Assembly (NCBI GenBank): GCA_903642225.1 | Contig: CAHJWI010000010.1 | Location: 28,197-92,196 of the forward strand | DNA: 64,000 bases | From: Acidobacteriaceae bacterium | GTDB taxonomy: Bacteria; Acidobacteriota; Terriglobia; Terriglobales; Acidobacteriaceae | Direction of reading: 5' to 3' | Shown: positions 18,403 to 27,748 of the stretch, in pieces | Numbering within the stretch: the stretch's first letter is position 1 | Layout: every line of letters starts with the position of its first letter | Made by a program: the position numbers and the translations under genes | The notes under the pieces: model-generated | What the model was told of the DNA's origin: nothing | What the model saw: only the letters and a program-made list of their open reading frames with translations | Databases searched by the model: none

Positions 18403-19923
18403 CTAGCGCGTGGTGCGCGGGACATAAATGGCGGCGTCGGGTGTCTGGAGCGCGAGCGTGTAGTTGCCGTCGATGGCGGCGAGGGTGGCGGGGGTAAAAC
18501 GCTCGCGGAAGAGGTCGTCGGGTTGGGTAGCGGGGGCGTGAAGCTGGATGACGGCGTAGCTGTGAGCGGCGATATCGGCGAGCAGAGCTGGTTGGGAGAG
18601 TTTGCCCTGAAGCAGGAGCCGGTTGGCGTTGAACGGGTCGAAGATGTACGGTTTGCCGCTTCGCAGGCAGAGCAGAATGCTTTCGCATAGCGCGGGGCCC
18701 GGGTGCTGCTGGAGCAAATTTGTGGCGGTGGCGAAGCGGATTTCTGAGGCCTTGGCTGCCTGCAGGTTGCTGAGCGGGTTGGCGACGGATTGGACCAGGG
18801 CCGGGATCAGCAGCCAAGTAAACGCGAGGATGGGAAGTGCGAGGTTAAGACGGGGCAGAGCTTCCGTTTGCGTGAACAGCAAACCGAGGAGGCAGACGAT
18901 GGCGAACAGGGCGGTGAAGAGTGCGTTGCCTGCGACGCCGCTGCCTCCGCCGAAGTACGTGCCGGTGAGGATAGAGGTCAAGAGCAGGATAGCGGCGATG
19001 CGCCGGCGGGGATCGCTGCGCAGGTGCCATGCGGTGTAGCCGGCCAGCAGCAGCGGAATCAGCATGGGCCCGAGCACGGAGACCGCGACGTCGCGCGCCT
19101 TGGTGGCGGAGTACAGCCGGCCCAGAAGAAGTTGCTGCACGAACCACGGGCCGCCGACGTGCCGATTTGCGATGCCCGCGAGAAGTCCGAAGGCCAAGCC
19201 GCAGGCGGTGAACCAGGCGGCCTTCTTTTTGGACAGCAGGAGTAGATCGAGTAGGACGGCGATGGGGAAGTCGATGGGACTCTGCTTGACCGAGCCGGCG
19301 ATGACGAAGAGGCTCGCGGTAAGCGTGACGGTGGCGTAGGTGGCTTCAGCCTGGCCGGCGTTGACTGGACCAGATGCGCGGTGCCTCACATAGACGAAGA
19401 GGGCGAGCAGGAAGAGCGCGTCGCCGAGCAGTTGAGGGTCGTCGACACCCGCGTAGTCGATAGCGCAAACGGAGATGATGGCGAGGCAGAGCAGCACGGT
19501 GAGCAGCGTGGCGCGGCGGGTTGCACCGAGTGCGCGGGCGATGAGGCCGAGGAGCGCAGAGCATGCCACAAGAGAGAGGAGCGAGAGGAAGCGGCCGGTG
19601 AGGAGGTCGTTGTGCGTGAGGGAGTGCAGGGGGGCGACCAGCGCAAAGGAGCCGACGGGGTAGTTGACGGTGGTCCACCCCCAGGCGGCCGGGTAGAGCT
19701 GGGTCTGGCAGCAGGCATTGGTCAGGGGTGATGCGCCGGTGGTAAAGGGAAGTTGCGGGTTGTGCGCGGCTCCGGGTGCGAGACGCATGGCGGCGGCGAC
19801 GTTCCAGCCTTCGTTGTAGCCCAGTTCGGTAGTGCGGAGGATGCGGGCAGTGGGTGTGATGCCGGCGAGAACTGTGATGAACGCGCAAAAGAGCAGCACG
19901 AGGTTGCGAGCGCGAGCTGTCAT
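18403..19923 (-). CDS. Polytopic membrane protein, GT-C glycosyltransferase-like
   Basis: About 506 residues from the ATG at 19923. The protein is hydrophobic with roughly ten membrane segments. Near the N terminus it has TELGYNEGWNVAAAM, resembling the first-loop acidic motif of GT-C (ArnT/PMT-like) transferases, and later VNYPVGSF and DYAGVDDPQLLGDAL. The C-terminal about 120 residues look soluble (FDPFNANRLL, VIQLHAPA). The ATG overlaps the stop of the GT2-GtrA gene by four bases (ATGA). The pair suggests that the GT2 makes a polyprenyl-phosphate sugar and this protein uses it on the periplasmic side. No specific family name can be given. Confidence 0.75.
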   Translation of the reverse strand: MTARARNLVLLFCAFITVLAGITPTARILRTTELGYNEGWNVAAAMRLAPGAAHNPQLPFTTGASPLTNACCQTQLYPAAWGWTTVNYPVGSFALVAPLHSLTHNDLLTGRFLSLLSLVACSALLGLIARALGATRRATLLTVLLCLAIISVCAIDYAGVDDPQLLGDALFLLALFVYVRHRASGPVNAGQAEATYATVTLTASLFVIAGSVKQSPIDFPIAVLLDLLLLSKKKAAWFTACGLAFGLLAGIANRHVGGPWFVQQLLLGRLYSATKARDVAVSVLGPMLIPLLLAGYTAWHLRSDPRRRIAAILLLTSILTGTYFGGGSGVAGNALFTALFAIVCLLGLLFTQTEALPRLNLALPILAFTWLLIPALVQSVANPLSNLQAAKASEIRFATATNLLQQHPGPALCESILLCLRSGKPYIFDPFNANRLLLQGKLSQPALLADIAAHSYAVIQLHAPATQPDDLFRERFTPATLAAIDGNYTLALQTPDAAIYVPRTTR

Positions 19924-21167
19924 CTTGTGGATGTTAGCCGGGCAGGGGTGATGCGGCGTACGTCGGCCTGCACTGCGTCCTCTGCGGAACGGTATTTGGG
20001 CATTTGCCAGGTGAAAAGATTGCTCATGGAACAGTTCCAGCCATAGGAGAGTGCGAGGCCGGCGACACCGGCAATCCACCAGCGTGCGCCGGAGTCAAGC
20101 AGGGCGCGTGCGACGACCACAGAGGCCCAGGCACCGAAGGAGCAGACAATCCAGAAGGAGACAATGCCGCGCAGCAAGCGCACGCCGTGAAGTCTGCGGT
20201 CGCGAAAGGTGATGGCGTTGTTGAAGAAGAAGTTTGCCGTCATGGCGACGTAGGTAGCGAGAATCTGAGCCTGGAAGAAAGGCCGATGCTGGTAGGAGGC
20301 GAGCAGATAGAGGCAGGCGAGGTGGATGGCAACGCCGGCTGCGCCGACAAGGGCGAAGAGGATGAAATGGGTGGGCACAATGTCGCGGGTGAGCTTGTTG
20401 ACCACGAGGGTGAAGTACTCGACGGCGGTGTTGCCGTCAAGCTTGCTTTGGCCGTGCTGGCGGTTGCGGAAGGTGTACCCGATTTCTGCAAAGCGGGCTG
20501 GGGTTTGAGAGGAGGCGAAGAGGTCGAGCAGGATCTTGAACCCGCCGGATTGTAGGCGTGGCGCGCATGCAAGGACAAAGCTGCGGCGGGCGACGAAGAA
20601 GCCGCTCATGGGATCGGAAACGTGGCACTTGCAGACGGTGTGACTGATGCGCTCGCCGAGGCGGCTGAGCAGGACGCGGCCCTTGGCGAAGTCGCCCATG
20701 CTGCCACCGTCGGCATTGCGTGTGCCGACGACGATGTCGAGCGATTCCTGCCGCGCGCGCGCGAGCATGCGTGGTAGCACGGTTTCGTCGTGTTGCAGGT
20801 CGGCATCCATCACGGCGACCCAGTCTGCGGAGCTGGCGAGGATGCCTTCGATGCAGGCGGACGAAAGGCCGCGGCGGCCAATGCGGTGCAGGAGGCGAAT
20901 GCGCGTGTCGTGCCGGGCAATGGTACGGATTGAGTCAGCGGTGCCGTCGGGGGAGTCATCGTCGACGAAGATGGCCTCCCACTGCAGACCTTCCAGTGCG
21001 AGAGCCAGGCGGCGCAGGAGTTCGGGGATGTTCTCGCGCTCGTTGTAAGTGGGCAGTACGACGGAAAGCTGCACGGGGCCGCGAAGATCGCCATACGGGG
21101 TTTCGAGAACAGCCTGGGAGGGGCGCTGTGTGACGACTTGTGATGCGGCTTCCCCTTCGTGGATCAT
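19920..21167 (-). CDS. GT2 (dolichyl-phosphate-mannose-synthase-like) fused to GtrA domain
   Basis: A 415-residue protein. Residues about 33-250 are a GT-A glycosyltransferase: LSVVLPTYNERENI, IFVDDDSPDGT, then VMDADLQHD with the DxD-type metal site. This is the pattern of dolichyl- or undecaprenyl-phosphate sugar synthases. From about 270 come four membrane segments of a GtrA-like flippase domain (FALVGAAGVAIHL, ANFFFNNAITFRDR). The fusion implies synthesis and flipping of a lipid-linked sugar by one protein. GAGGA upstream of the ATG serves as ribosome binding site. It is first in a three-gene minus-strand operon. Confidence 0.9.
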   Translation of the reverse strand: MIHEGEAASQVVTQRPSQAVLETPYGDLRGPVQLSVVLPTYNERENIPELLRRLALALEGLQWEAIFVDDDSPDGTADSIRTIARHDTRIRLLHRIGRRGLSSACIEGILASSADWVAVMDADLQHDETVLPRMLARARQESLDIVVGTRNADGGSMGDFAKGRVLLSRLGERISHTVCKCHVSDPMSGFFVARRSFVLACAPRLQSGGFKILLDLFASSQTPARFAEIGYTFRNRQHGQSKLDGNTAVEYFTLVVNKLTRDIVPTHFILFALVGAAGVAIHLACLYLLASYQHRPFFQAQILATYVAMTANFFFNNAITFRDRRLHGVRLLRGIVSFWIVCSFGAWASVVVARALLDSGARWWIAGVAGLALSYGWNCSMSNLFTWQMPKYRSAEDAVQADVRRITPARLTSTR

Positions 21168-21423
21168 GCGTTTGACATCCTCTGCTGAAACACTGCTCTA
21201 ACAGACGCGCCAAATACGTGGAGGTGTACGGCGGTGGCGCAAAGAATCGGCGGCGCAAGCATGTACAGGCAAGGCAGTGCGGCTCGAGACGGGAGTAGCT
21301 TTGAATCCAGGTTGGCCGCGGAAGTCCTGCTGCCAGCGGGAAATTCCATTGGCGCACAGCATCCTCCAAGGAGGACGCATCTGACTGCGGAACGGTTGTG
21401 ACCGGACAGGAAAGTGAGACAGG
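21168..21423. other. Divergent intergenic region with short inverted repeat
   Basis: A 256-base gap between the GT2-GtrA gene and a lipoprotein gene. TCCTCC and GGAGGA (21362-21375) form a 6-bp inverted repeat with a 2-base spacer. A small open frame can be read here but has no recognisable features. Promoters for both flanking genes must lie here, but I cannot place them with confidence. Confidence 0.3.
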
Positions 21424-22041
21424 ATGCGAAAGACAGCGAGCGTGACGGCGGTAGCGGTGTTGGCCTTTATGACGGTGGCAAGTGGATGCAACAAGAAGAA
21501 GGAGAGCGCGCCGAACCTGGCGGACGGCTTGAACAGCTACTATGCGGCGCATCCGGTCTGCCTGTACCCGAGTGAGAAAAAATTTCCCGCGCAGGCCGAT
21601 ACGAAGAACGACGCCGACACTGCCGGTTACGACGCGCTGGTGCAGCAGGGATTGCTGACGCGGACGACGGCGGAGAAGACGAAGATGATCGTGCTGAGCA
21701 AGCAGGTGAACAACTATGACCTGAGCGACAAGGGGCGAGGGGTGTGGACGGCGGATTCGCAGAACCCCGGTTACGGCAACTTTTGCTATGGCAAGCGCAC
21801 GGTAGAAAACATTACCAGCATGCCGCCCGGAGGTGAGCCCGCCGTGGGTGCGACCACGACTGTGAACTACACATACACCCTTGGCAATGTGGCGGACTGG
21901 GCACGTGCCGCAATTGTGCAGACCGCGTACCCAAAGGTGCAGGCCATGCTGGGCGCGGCCAGCAACGGTACCGACACCATGGTGCTGACGGCGAACGGGT
22001 GGCAGGTACAGAAGCCGAGTGGATCGGGGATTGTGGAGTAG
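21424..22041 (+). CDS. Small lipoprotein of unknown function
   Basis: A 205-residue protein with a signal peptide and lipobox-like end (VASGC, Cys22) followed by a lysine-rich NKKKES, so it is probably a lipoprotein. The mature part contains LNSYYAAHPVCLYPSEKKFP and GYDALVQQGLL, a pattern I have seen in uncharacterised Acidobacteria proteins but cannot name. A strong hairpin terminator follows 25 bases after the stop, so it is probably a single-gene transcript. Confidence 0.8.
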   Translation: MRKTASVTAVAVLAFMTVASGCNKKKESAPNLADGLNSYYAAHPVCLYPSEKKFPAQADTKNDADTAGYDALVQQGLLTRTTAEKTKMIVLSKQVNNYDLSDKGRGVWTADSQNPGYGNFCYGKRTVENITSMPPGGEPAVGATTTVNYTYTLGNVADWARAAIVQTAYPKVQAMLGAASNGTDTMVLTANGWQVQKPSGSGIVE

Positions 22042-22065
22042 GCTCGCTGCCGGGTGATGGAGGAG

Positions 22066-22095
22066 GGGACGCGGATGCCGCGTCCCTTCTGCTTT
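22066..22095 (+). terminator. Rho-independent terminator after the lipoprotein gene
   Basis: GGGACGCGG (22066-22074) pairs perfectly with CCGCGTCCC (22078-22086) around a 3-base loop, followed by a T-rich TTCTGCTTT. It lies between two convergent stops and could serve both strands. Confidence 0.7.
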
Positions 22096-22098
22096 GGA

Positions 22099-24537
22099 TC
22101 AATGTTTTGGAGCAGGCAGCGGTGCCGGTTTTGCCGGGGTTGCGGCCGCTCCAGGTGCGGGTGGCATCTGGAAGTTGATCGGCGGTGTGCCACCCATCAG
22201 GTTGGTGACGAAGTAGTCCCAGCGGCGCCGCATCATGTAATAGGCCATGTCGCCGTAGCCGTGGTGAGCGCGCGGAAACAGGATAAGGTCGAAGCTTTTG
22301 TTGGCCTTTTGCAGAGCGTCGACGAGCAGCATGGTGTTTTCGACGGGGACGTTGTCGTCGAGCATGCCGTGGGCGAGCAGGAGCTTGCCCTGCAGGTTCT
22401 TGGCGTACTGGGCGTTAGCCTGGGTGTCGTAGTTGGTGGTGCCGTCCGCGTTGTGCTCCACCAGGCCAACATATTTTTCGTCCCAGTCGTCCTCGTAGTC
22501 GCGGTTGTCATGGTTGCCGCTTTCGGCGATGCCCACCTTGATGAAACCGGGATAGCGAAACATGGTGGCGGCCGTGGCGTTGCCGCCGCCGGAGTGGCCG
22601 TACATGCCGGTGCGATCGAGGTCGATCCACGGAAAGCGCGCTGCCAAGTCTTTGAGACCGCTGATCTGGTCGGGGACAGCGTTCACGCCGATGTCGTGGA
22701 TGTAGGTGTCCTGGAAGATCTTGGAGCGGTGTGGGTTGCCCATGCCCTCGATGGCCACCACTGCGAAGCCAAGTTCGGGGAGGGCGTTGAGATCTCCACG
22801 AGCAGCGCGAAAGCCATGGCCGCCGGCAGAGATGAACGAACCGTTGAACGGACCGGGATAAATGAAGTCGATGACGGGATACTTCTTTGCGGGATCGAGA
22901 TGTGCAGGGCGGAAGAGCAGGCCGTAAACGTCAGTGGATCCGTCGTGGCCTTTGACGCGGAACGTCTCGGGCGCTTGCCAGCCAGTCGCTTTCAAGCGGG
23001 TAACGTCACCGGTGGCCAGCGTGAGCAGAACCTTGCCGGTGCGATCGCGCAAAACGGCGGTCTGCGGTGCCTGCGGTGTGGAATAGATGTCGACGAGGTA
23101 GTGGCCGTGCGGCGACCACGCAGCGAGAGTGTGATCCGCGTCCTCCGCTGAAACGAGCGTAATGGATTTGCCGTCAAGATTCGTGCTGTAGATGCGGCGA
23201 TAGTAAGGGTCCGTGTCGGGCCCGGAACCATGCTCGCGGCCACTGCCAGTGAGCAGCATGCTGCCGCTTTGCTGATCGATGTAGTAGATCTGCTCGACGT
23301 TCCAGTTGCCGGTGGTGACCGGGTGTAGAAGCCTCCCGTCCTTCGCGCTATAGAGGTAAAGGCTGCCCCAGTTTGAGCGCTGGCTCCACCACAGGATTTC
23401 GTCGCGCTCCGAAAGGTAGCGCCAGTTGACGGAGGTGTAGCCGCTCTCGAAGAAGGTGGGCACGCGCTCGTCCAAGACATCGCGCACGGCACCCGTGCCC
23501 GCTGTGGCGATGCGGACCTGGGCAAGTTTGTGGTCGCGCGAGGTGGAGACGAAGGCGAGGGTCTGGCTGTCGGTAGCCCACTGCACGTCGTCCCAACCGC
23601 CGTTGCAGCTGACGTCGTCGCAGATGGTGGAGCGGTGGTTGTCCGGCGGCATCTGCAGGCGAACGGTGGTCGCGGTGTCGGCGTCGATGATGACGCGCTG
23701 GATGGTGATGACGTCCTTGTCGCCGACCATGGGGTACTTCCACTGCTCAAGTTTGGGGTGGCCGACCTCAGAGGTGAGCATGTAGAAGTCGCCGACGCGG
23801 CGCTGGTCTTGCTGAAAGGTCGCGATGTGCCGGGAGTCTGGCGCCCACAGGGCCACGGCGCGGTCGGTGTGGAGCCAGCCGGAGTTGTCGGTGGCGTAGC
23901 CAAAGTCCTTGACGCCGTCGGTAGTGAGCTGGTGCTCGGTGCCGGCGGGGATGTCGCGGATCCACAGGTTCCAATCGCGGATGTAGGCGGCGCGCCTGCC
24001 GTCAGGCGAAAGGACGGCGTCTGGGGTGTTGCGCCTTCCAAGCGGGCCTGGCTGCGTGGACGCGGCGGGCTGCACCTGGGAGCAGGTATAGGGAGCGCCC
24101 AGGGTGCAGCGGTACTTGCCGCCGTCCACGGAAAGCAGGGCGGCGGTGTCCTTGTCGACAAGGGTGATCTCGGTCGGTGTGACCTTTCTGGGGTCTGCCT
24201 GTGGAAGACCAGCGGTGTGCAGCGAGGCAGCCATGGGGGTGGGATCGTACAGGGGTGCCCGGGTGGCGGGGTTGGAGTTGACGAGCATCGGCGTGCCCAG
24301 GCCGTGGTCGACGTCGATGTACCAGAAGCGGTCGTCGGCCATGGTATGCGCCTCAGTGACGGCGTGATCGACGAGGGGTGCGGCTGCGTCATTGAGCATG
24401 GACACGGCGCGCTGGTAGTCGGCGTCGGTGTAGATGCGACCTGTCTGGGTACCCGCTTGAGCGGATGCATGGTTGGCTGCGGCAAGCGCAAGCAGGGCGA
24501 AGAAGCAGCGTCGAAAAATACGGAAGCACTGGTGCAT
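22099..24537 (-). CDS. S9 family peptidase, dipeptidyl-peptidase-IV-like
   Basis: About 812 residues from the ATG at 24537, where a signal peptide begins (RCFFALLALAAANHASAQ); the frame extends further upstream without family resemblance. The N-terminal beta-propeller (DPPIV_N type) covers about 80-560. The C-terminal alpha/beta hydrolase has the nucleophile motif GHSGGG, the Asp in LDDNVPVEN and the His in HHGYG, completing Ser-Asp-His. It should remove X-Pro or similar dipeptides from peptides in the periplasm. The nucleophile elbow is GHSGG rather than the GWSYGG of classical DPP-IV, so cleavage specificity is open. The 2-kb plus-strand open frames across it are shadows. Confidence 0.92.
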   Translation of the reverse strand: MHQCFRIFRRCFFALLALAAANHASAQAGTQTGRIYTDADYQRAVSMLNDAAAPLVDHAVTEAHTMADDRFWYIDVDHGLGTPMLVNSNPATRAPLYDPTPMAASLHTAGLPQADPRKVTPTEITLVDKDTAALLSVDGGKYRCTLGAPYTCSQVQPAASTQPGPLGRRNTPDAVLSPDGRRAAYIRDWNLWIRDIPAGTEHQLTTDGVKDFGYATDNSGWLHTDRAVALWAPDSRHIATFQQDQRRVGDFYMLTSEVGHPKLEQWKYPMVGDKDVITIQRVIIDADTATTVRLQMPPDNHRSTICDDVSCNGGWDDVQWATDSQTLAFVSTSRDHKLAQVRIATAGTGAVRDVLDERVPTFFESGYTSVNWRYLSERDEILWWSQRSNWGSLYLYSAKDGRLLHPVTTGNWNVEQIYYIDQQSGSMLLTGSGREHGSGPDTDPYYRRIYSTNLDGKSITLVSAEDADHTLAAWSPHGHYLVDIYSTPQAPQTAVLRDRTGKVLLTLATGDVTRLKATGWQAPETFRVKGHDGSTDVYGLLFRPAHLDPAKKYPVIDFIYPGPFNGSFISAGGHGFRAARGDLNALPELGFAVVAIEGMGNPHRSKIFQDTYIHDIGVNAVPDQISGLKDLAARFPWIDLDRTGMYGHSGGGNATAATMFRYPGFIKVGIAESGNHDNRDYEDDWDEKYVGLVEHNADGTTNYDTQANAQYAKNLQGKLLLAHGMLDDNVPVENTMLLVDALQKANKSFDLILFPRAHHGYGDMAYYMMRRRWDYFVTNLMGGTPPINFQMPPAPGAAATPAKPAPLPAPKH

Positions 24538-24637
24538 GGACAAGCGGAACTCCTGGGGCGAGACGGCCAGCATGCTACAGGGCACGCGCGGCGGGAAGGG
24601 GATAGCTGATGGTAGCGTGGCGCGCCGGTCTGGACGC

Positions 24638-25417
24638 TTACGGCCGGGCACCCGTGGTTGGTGAGCCGAGTCTCCAGAGCACCTGGCGCAGCATGCCGAG
24701 CCAGCCGGGGATGTCGTCGGACGGCAGGGCGAGGCGACGCACGAGGCGGTGAAGGTTGCTGTCAGCAAGATTGCCGGGGTGGCGTTCCTCATAGCCGGAG
24801 GCCTGCAGGATGCCGCGAAGCAGTTCCTGAAAGCGGGCCAGGTCGGCGGCGGTGGCGGGCAGCGCGGGCTCAGGCAGGTTGCGTGGCGGGTCGGTGTCGC
24901 GGACGAGCTCGTACAGCGTGACGGCGACGGCCTGGCCGAGGTTCATACTGATGCCGGCCGCGTGCATGGGGATGGTGAGCAGGCGGTGACAGTGGCTGAG
25001 CTCGTCGTTCGACAGGCCGGTTTTCTCAGAGCCGAAAAGGAGGGCTACGCGGCCGTCCGTTTGTGCTGCTTGTTGGTGGATAGTGCGGGCTGCGCTGCGC
25101 AGGACATCCACGGGGTGCTGAAGATTGCGTTCGCCGAGGGCAGTAGTGCCGTAGACGATTCGGGCGTCTGCAATGGCGTCGGTAAGGCTGTTGTGGAGCT
25201 GGGCGCTTGCGAGGACAGAGGCGGCGTCGACGGCGCTGCGAGCCTCTTGGAACGGCAGCGGATAGTCGGTGACGATACGGAGGTCGTTGAAGCCGAAGTC
25301 AAGCATGGCGCGTGCGACCGCACCAATGTTGAGGACGTTGCGCGGGCGCACGAGGACGACGCTAATACGCTGTGTGGCGGGCGCTGCGTGCTGCTGGAAG
25401 GACTGCGGGCAAGACAT
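24638..25417 (-). CDS. TrmJ/TrmH-like SPOUT RNA methyltransferase
   Basis: A 259-residue SpoU-class methyltransferase. It starts the fold with ISVVLVRPRNVLNIGAVARAM (Asn and Arg of motif 1), then ALLFGSEKTGLSNDEL (motif 2) and SMNLGQAVAVTLYEL (motif 3), forming the trefoil-knot SAM site. This order and the C-terminal helical extension fit TrmJ-type tRNA (Cm/Um32) 2'-O-methyltransferases. The exact RNA target is inferred. It lies upstream of the peptidase on the same strand with a 100-base gap. Confidence 0.88.
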   Translation of the reverse strand: MSCPQSFQQHAAPATQRISVVLVRPRNVLNIGAVARAMLDFGFNDLRIVTDYPLPFQEARSAVDAASVLASAQLHNSLTDAIADARIVYGTTALGERNLQHPVDVLRSAARTIHQQAAQTDGRVALLFGSEKTGLSNDELSHCHRLLTIPMHAAGISMNLGQAVAVTLYELVRDTDPPRNLPEPALPATAADLARFQELLRGILQASGYEERHPGNLADSNLHRLVRRLALPSDDIPGWLGMLRQVLWRLGSPTTGARP

Positions 25418-25700
25418 GGTGTGAGGCTAGGATACGACGGCAGCCAACGAGGGCATTGCCAGACGAATTGCAAAGCGGCGGCTAGTCTCCGCTTCAACAT
25501 AGAAAAGATTCTGAGGCGTACACAGGGGGAATATAGGCTTCGGTGTTGCTCTGCTGAGCGCAGGTGTTTGCTTTCAATAACGTCTGAAATGGCGCGACGC
25601 CGTACCGTTGAGCTCTGCTCGCAAACCGACACGACAGCGAGCGACGGTCTGCGAATGAACCATTTGCCGCATCCTAAGAATTGCAAACAGGAGAGTTGCC

Positions 25701-26402
25701 ATGGATCTGACGCGCGTGGACAGCTACACCAGCATGGTGACGCTGCACCGGTTTTCCAACGTATTCCTTGTGCGTGAAAGCGATGGCTTTACGCTGGTGG
25801 ATACGTCGTTGCCGGGCAGTGCGGGGACCATCCTGGAGGCGGCGAGGACGTATGAGCTGCCGATCCGGCGGGTGCTGCTGACGCATGCGCACGGGGACCA
25901 TGTGGGGGCGCTAGACAAGCTGCATGCGGCGCTCGGGCCGGATGTGATGGTGGCGATCGGTGAGCGCGAGGCTCCGCTGCTGCGCAAGGACCTGCGGCTG
26001 CATGCGGACGAGCCACAAACGAAGCTGAAGGGGTTCCTGTTTCCGGGAACGAAAACACAGCCGACGCATACGTTGACGGAGGGCGAGCTTTTTGGATCGC
26101 TGCGGTGCATCGCCACACCGGGACATACGCCGGGTCACATGAGTTTTCTGGATGAGCGCGAGGGCACGCTATTCACCGGCGATGCGTTTGTTTCCATGGC
26201 AGGCGTGATGCGGACGGCGATTGATACCCCCTGGTGGTTTCCGCTGCCAAAAATCTTCAGTTGGGATGCTGGTTTGGCAAATGCATCGTCACGCAAATTG
26301 CTGGATGTCGCACCGACAACCGTTGTAACGGGGCATGGCCGCGTGATGGGTGACGGGACGGTGGCCATTCGTGCGGCGCTGGAGCGGGCAGGATTGCTGT
26401 AG
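25701..26402 (+). CDS. MBL-fold metallo-hydrolase
   Basis: A 233-residue metallo-beta-lactamase-fold protein, start set by AGGAG 6-10 bases upstream of the ATG at 25701. The metal-binding motif THAHGDHVG (H62, H64, D66, H67) is intact. CIATPGHTPGHMSFL supplies the next His and LFTGDAFVS the bridging Asp; VVTGHGR gives the last His. It resembles the short glyoxalase-II/lactonase-like hydrolases; substrate unknown. The 283 bases upstream hold no recognisable gene. Confidence 0.9.
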   Translation: MDLTRVDSYTSMVTLHRFSNVFLVRESDGFTLVDTSLPGSAGTILEAARTYELPIRRVLLTHAHGDHVGALDKLHAALGPDVMVAIGEREAPLLRKDLRLHADEPQTKLKGFLFPGTKTQPTHTLTEGELFGSLRCIATPGHTPGHMSFLDEREGTLFTGDAFVSMAGVMRTAIDTPWWFPLPKIFSWDAGLANASSRKLLDVAPTTVVTGHGRVMGDGTVAIRAALERAGLL

Positions 26403-26580
26403 TTGGACCTACTGCACAACCAGCGTTGCAAACTGCGGAGTGGTTGCTTGAACTTGCGCAGCTGTGGACAGCAGCGCCGTAAGAAGGAGGCTAAAGGTAC
26501 CAAGGCGCATAGGACTACCAGAAGCGGATGAGATCGCGCGTCAGTGTAGCAGTGGCATGTACCTGCTGGCGAATAAGACT

Positions 26581-27684
26581 TCAGCTACGCCAGTGAAGTT
26601 CGACCGGGACGGGCAGCGGGTGGTCTCCGGTGCCGGCGAGGCGGCGTTGTTTTAGGGCGAAGTACCATTTGGCGGGCTTGTCCGCGTCATCGATAAGCAT
26701 CATGGCGGGGCGGTAGCGCAGGCCTTCTGCCTGTTGCACCATGGTTTCCTGATCCTGCTGCACGAAGCGTGCGCCGAAGTACTTGGCGATCTGCGGCACG
26801 AGTGGCACGTTGTAAAAAATGTTCCAGGCGGCGGCGACGTCGATGCGGCAGGTGGACGGGGTAACTGGGGTGACGGTAGTGAGCGAGCTGAACCACTTTG
26901 CAGTTTCGCCGTGGCCGGCGCGAATGGTTTCGACCCGGCGGTTGGGCAGGGTGAAGTCGATGGTGGTCTCGATCTTTTCGCCGTAGACGCCGAGGAGTTT
27001 GTAGGGTGCGGAGTTGGCGCTGGGGGCGTGGGCGGTCATGCGGAAACCCTCGGGCAGGGGCTCGAAGCGCTTGGTCTTTTCGTGGATGCTGGCAGCCGAG
27101 CGCCACCACCAGCTGCGGTGCACGAAGGGGCCGTGGGCGGGGTCCATGAGGCCGATAATGCCGTGATCGACATTGCAGGGGAGGTCTGCGGTGAGGTGAG
27201 CTTCGCGGTATCTTGTGCTGAACTTGGGCACTTCGGGGACAGGCGGCAGCACGGTGATGTCGGTGATGCGGCCCATGCCTGGTGTAGGTAGGTAGACCCA
27301 GACATAGCCGTCCTGTTCGCGGCAGGGATAGGCGCCGGCGTAAATTTTGGTGGGCTGCAGGGTGTCGATTTGCGTGAGGGACGGGATCTCGGTGCACTGG
27401 CCGGTGCAGGGTTCGAAGCGCCAGCCATGGTAGCGACACTGAATGGTGTTGCCGTCGAACCAGCCGCTGGAGAGCGGAATACCACGGTGCGGGCAGAGAT
27501 CGCGCAGAGCGAAGAGTTCACCGGTATGTTTGCGACCGAGAACGAGCGGGATACCGAGCAGCAGTGTGGTGTGCATGCTGCCTTTACCCAGGTCGGCCAC
27601 GCGCATGGCGGGGTACCAGTCGCCGAAGAGGAGTTCGGCGGCGGGCTGGTTTGTGCTGTCGGGCTGGTCGTTTCGCAGGCGCAT
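26581..27684 (-). CDS. Rieske 2Fe-2S ring-hydroxylating oxygenase alpha-subunit-like protein
   Basis: A 367-residue protein. The Rieske domain (about 20-120) has CPHRG (C64, H66) and CRYHGW (C83, H86), the complete 2Fe-2S ligand set. The C-terminal catalytic domain contains NVDHGIIGLMDPAHGPFVH, which fits the mononuclear-iron helix with two histidines. The overall pattern resembles the phytanoyl/choline-type or pheophorbide a oxygenase-like group rather than benzoate dioxygenases. No reductase or ferredoxin gene is adjacent, so it must use partners from elsewhere. It is divergent from the ArnT-like gene, 64 bases away. Confidence 0.85.
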   Translation of the reverse strand: MRLRNDQPDSTNQPAAELLFGDWYPAMRVADLGKGSMHTTLLLGIPLVLGRKHTGELFALRDLCPHRGIPLSSGWFDGNTIQCRYHGWRFEPCTGQCTEIPSLTQIDTLQPTKIYAGAYPCREQDGYVWVYLPTPGMGRITDITVLPPVPEVPKFSTRYREAHLTADLPCNVDHGIIGLMDPAHGPFVHRSWWWRSAASIHEKTKRFEPLPEGFRMTAHAPSANSAPYKLLGVYGEKIETTIDFTLPNRRVETIRAGHGETAKWFSSLTTVTPVTPSTCRIDVAAAWNIFYNVPLVPQIAKYFGARFVQQDQETMVQQAEGLRYRPAMMLIDDADKPAKWYFALKQRRLAGTGDHPLPVPVELHWRS

Positions 27685-27748
27685 GCGTCAGCCTAAGGAT
27701 ACCGCTGCCGTTGGAAGGCAGCGACGCGGGATGCGATGATGCGGTCAG

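Noticed and set aside
22054..24609. Long plus-strand open frames (365 and 359 residues) across the peptidase gene
   Set aside because: The minus strand carries an intact DPP-IV-like enzyme with its catalytic triad; the plus-strand translations are Gly/Val-rich without motifs.
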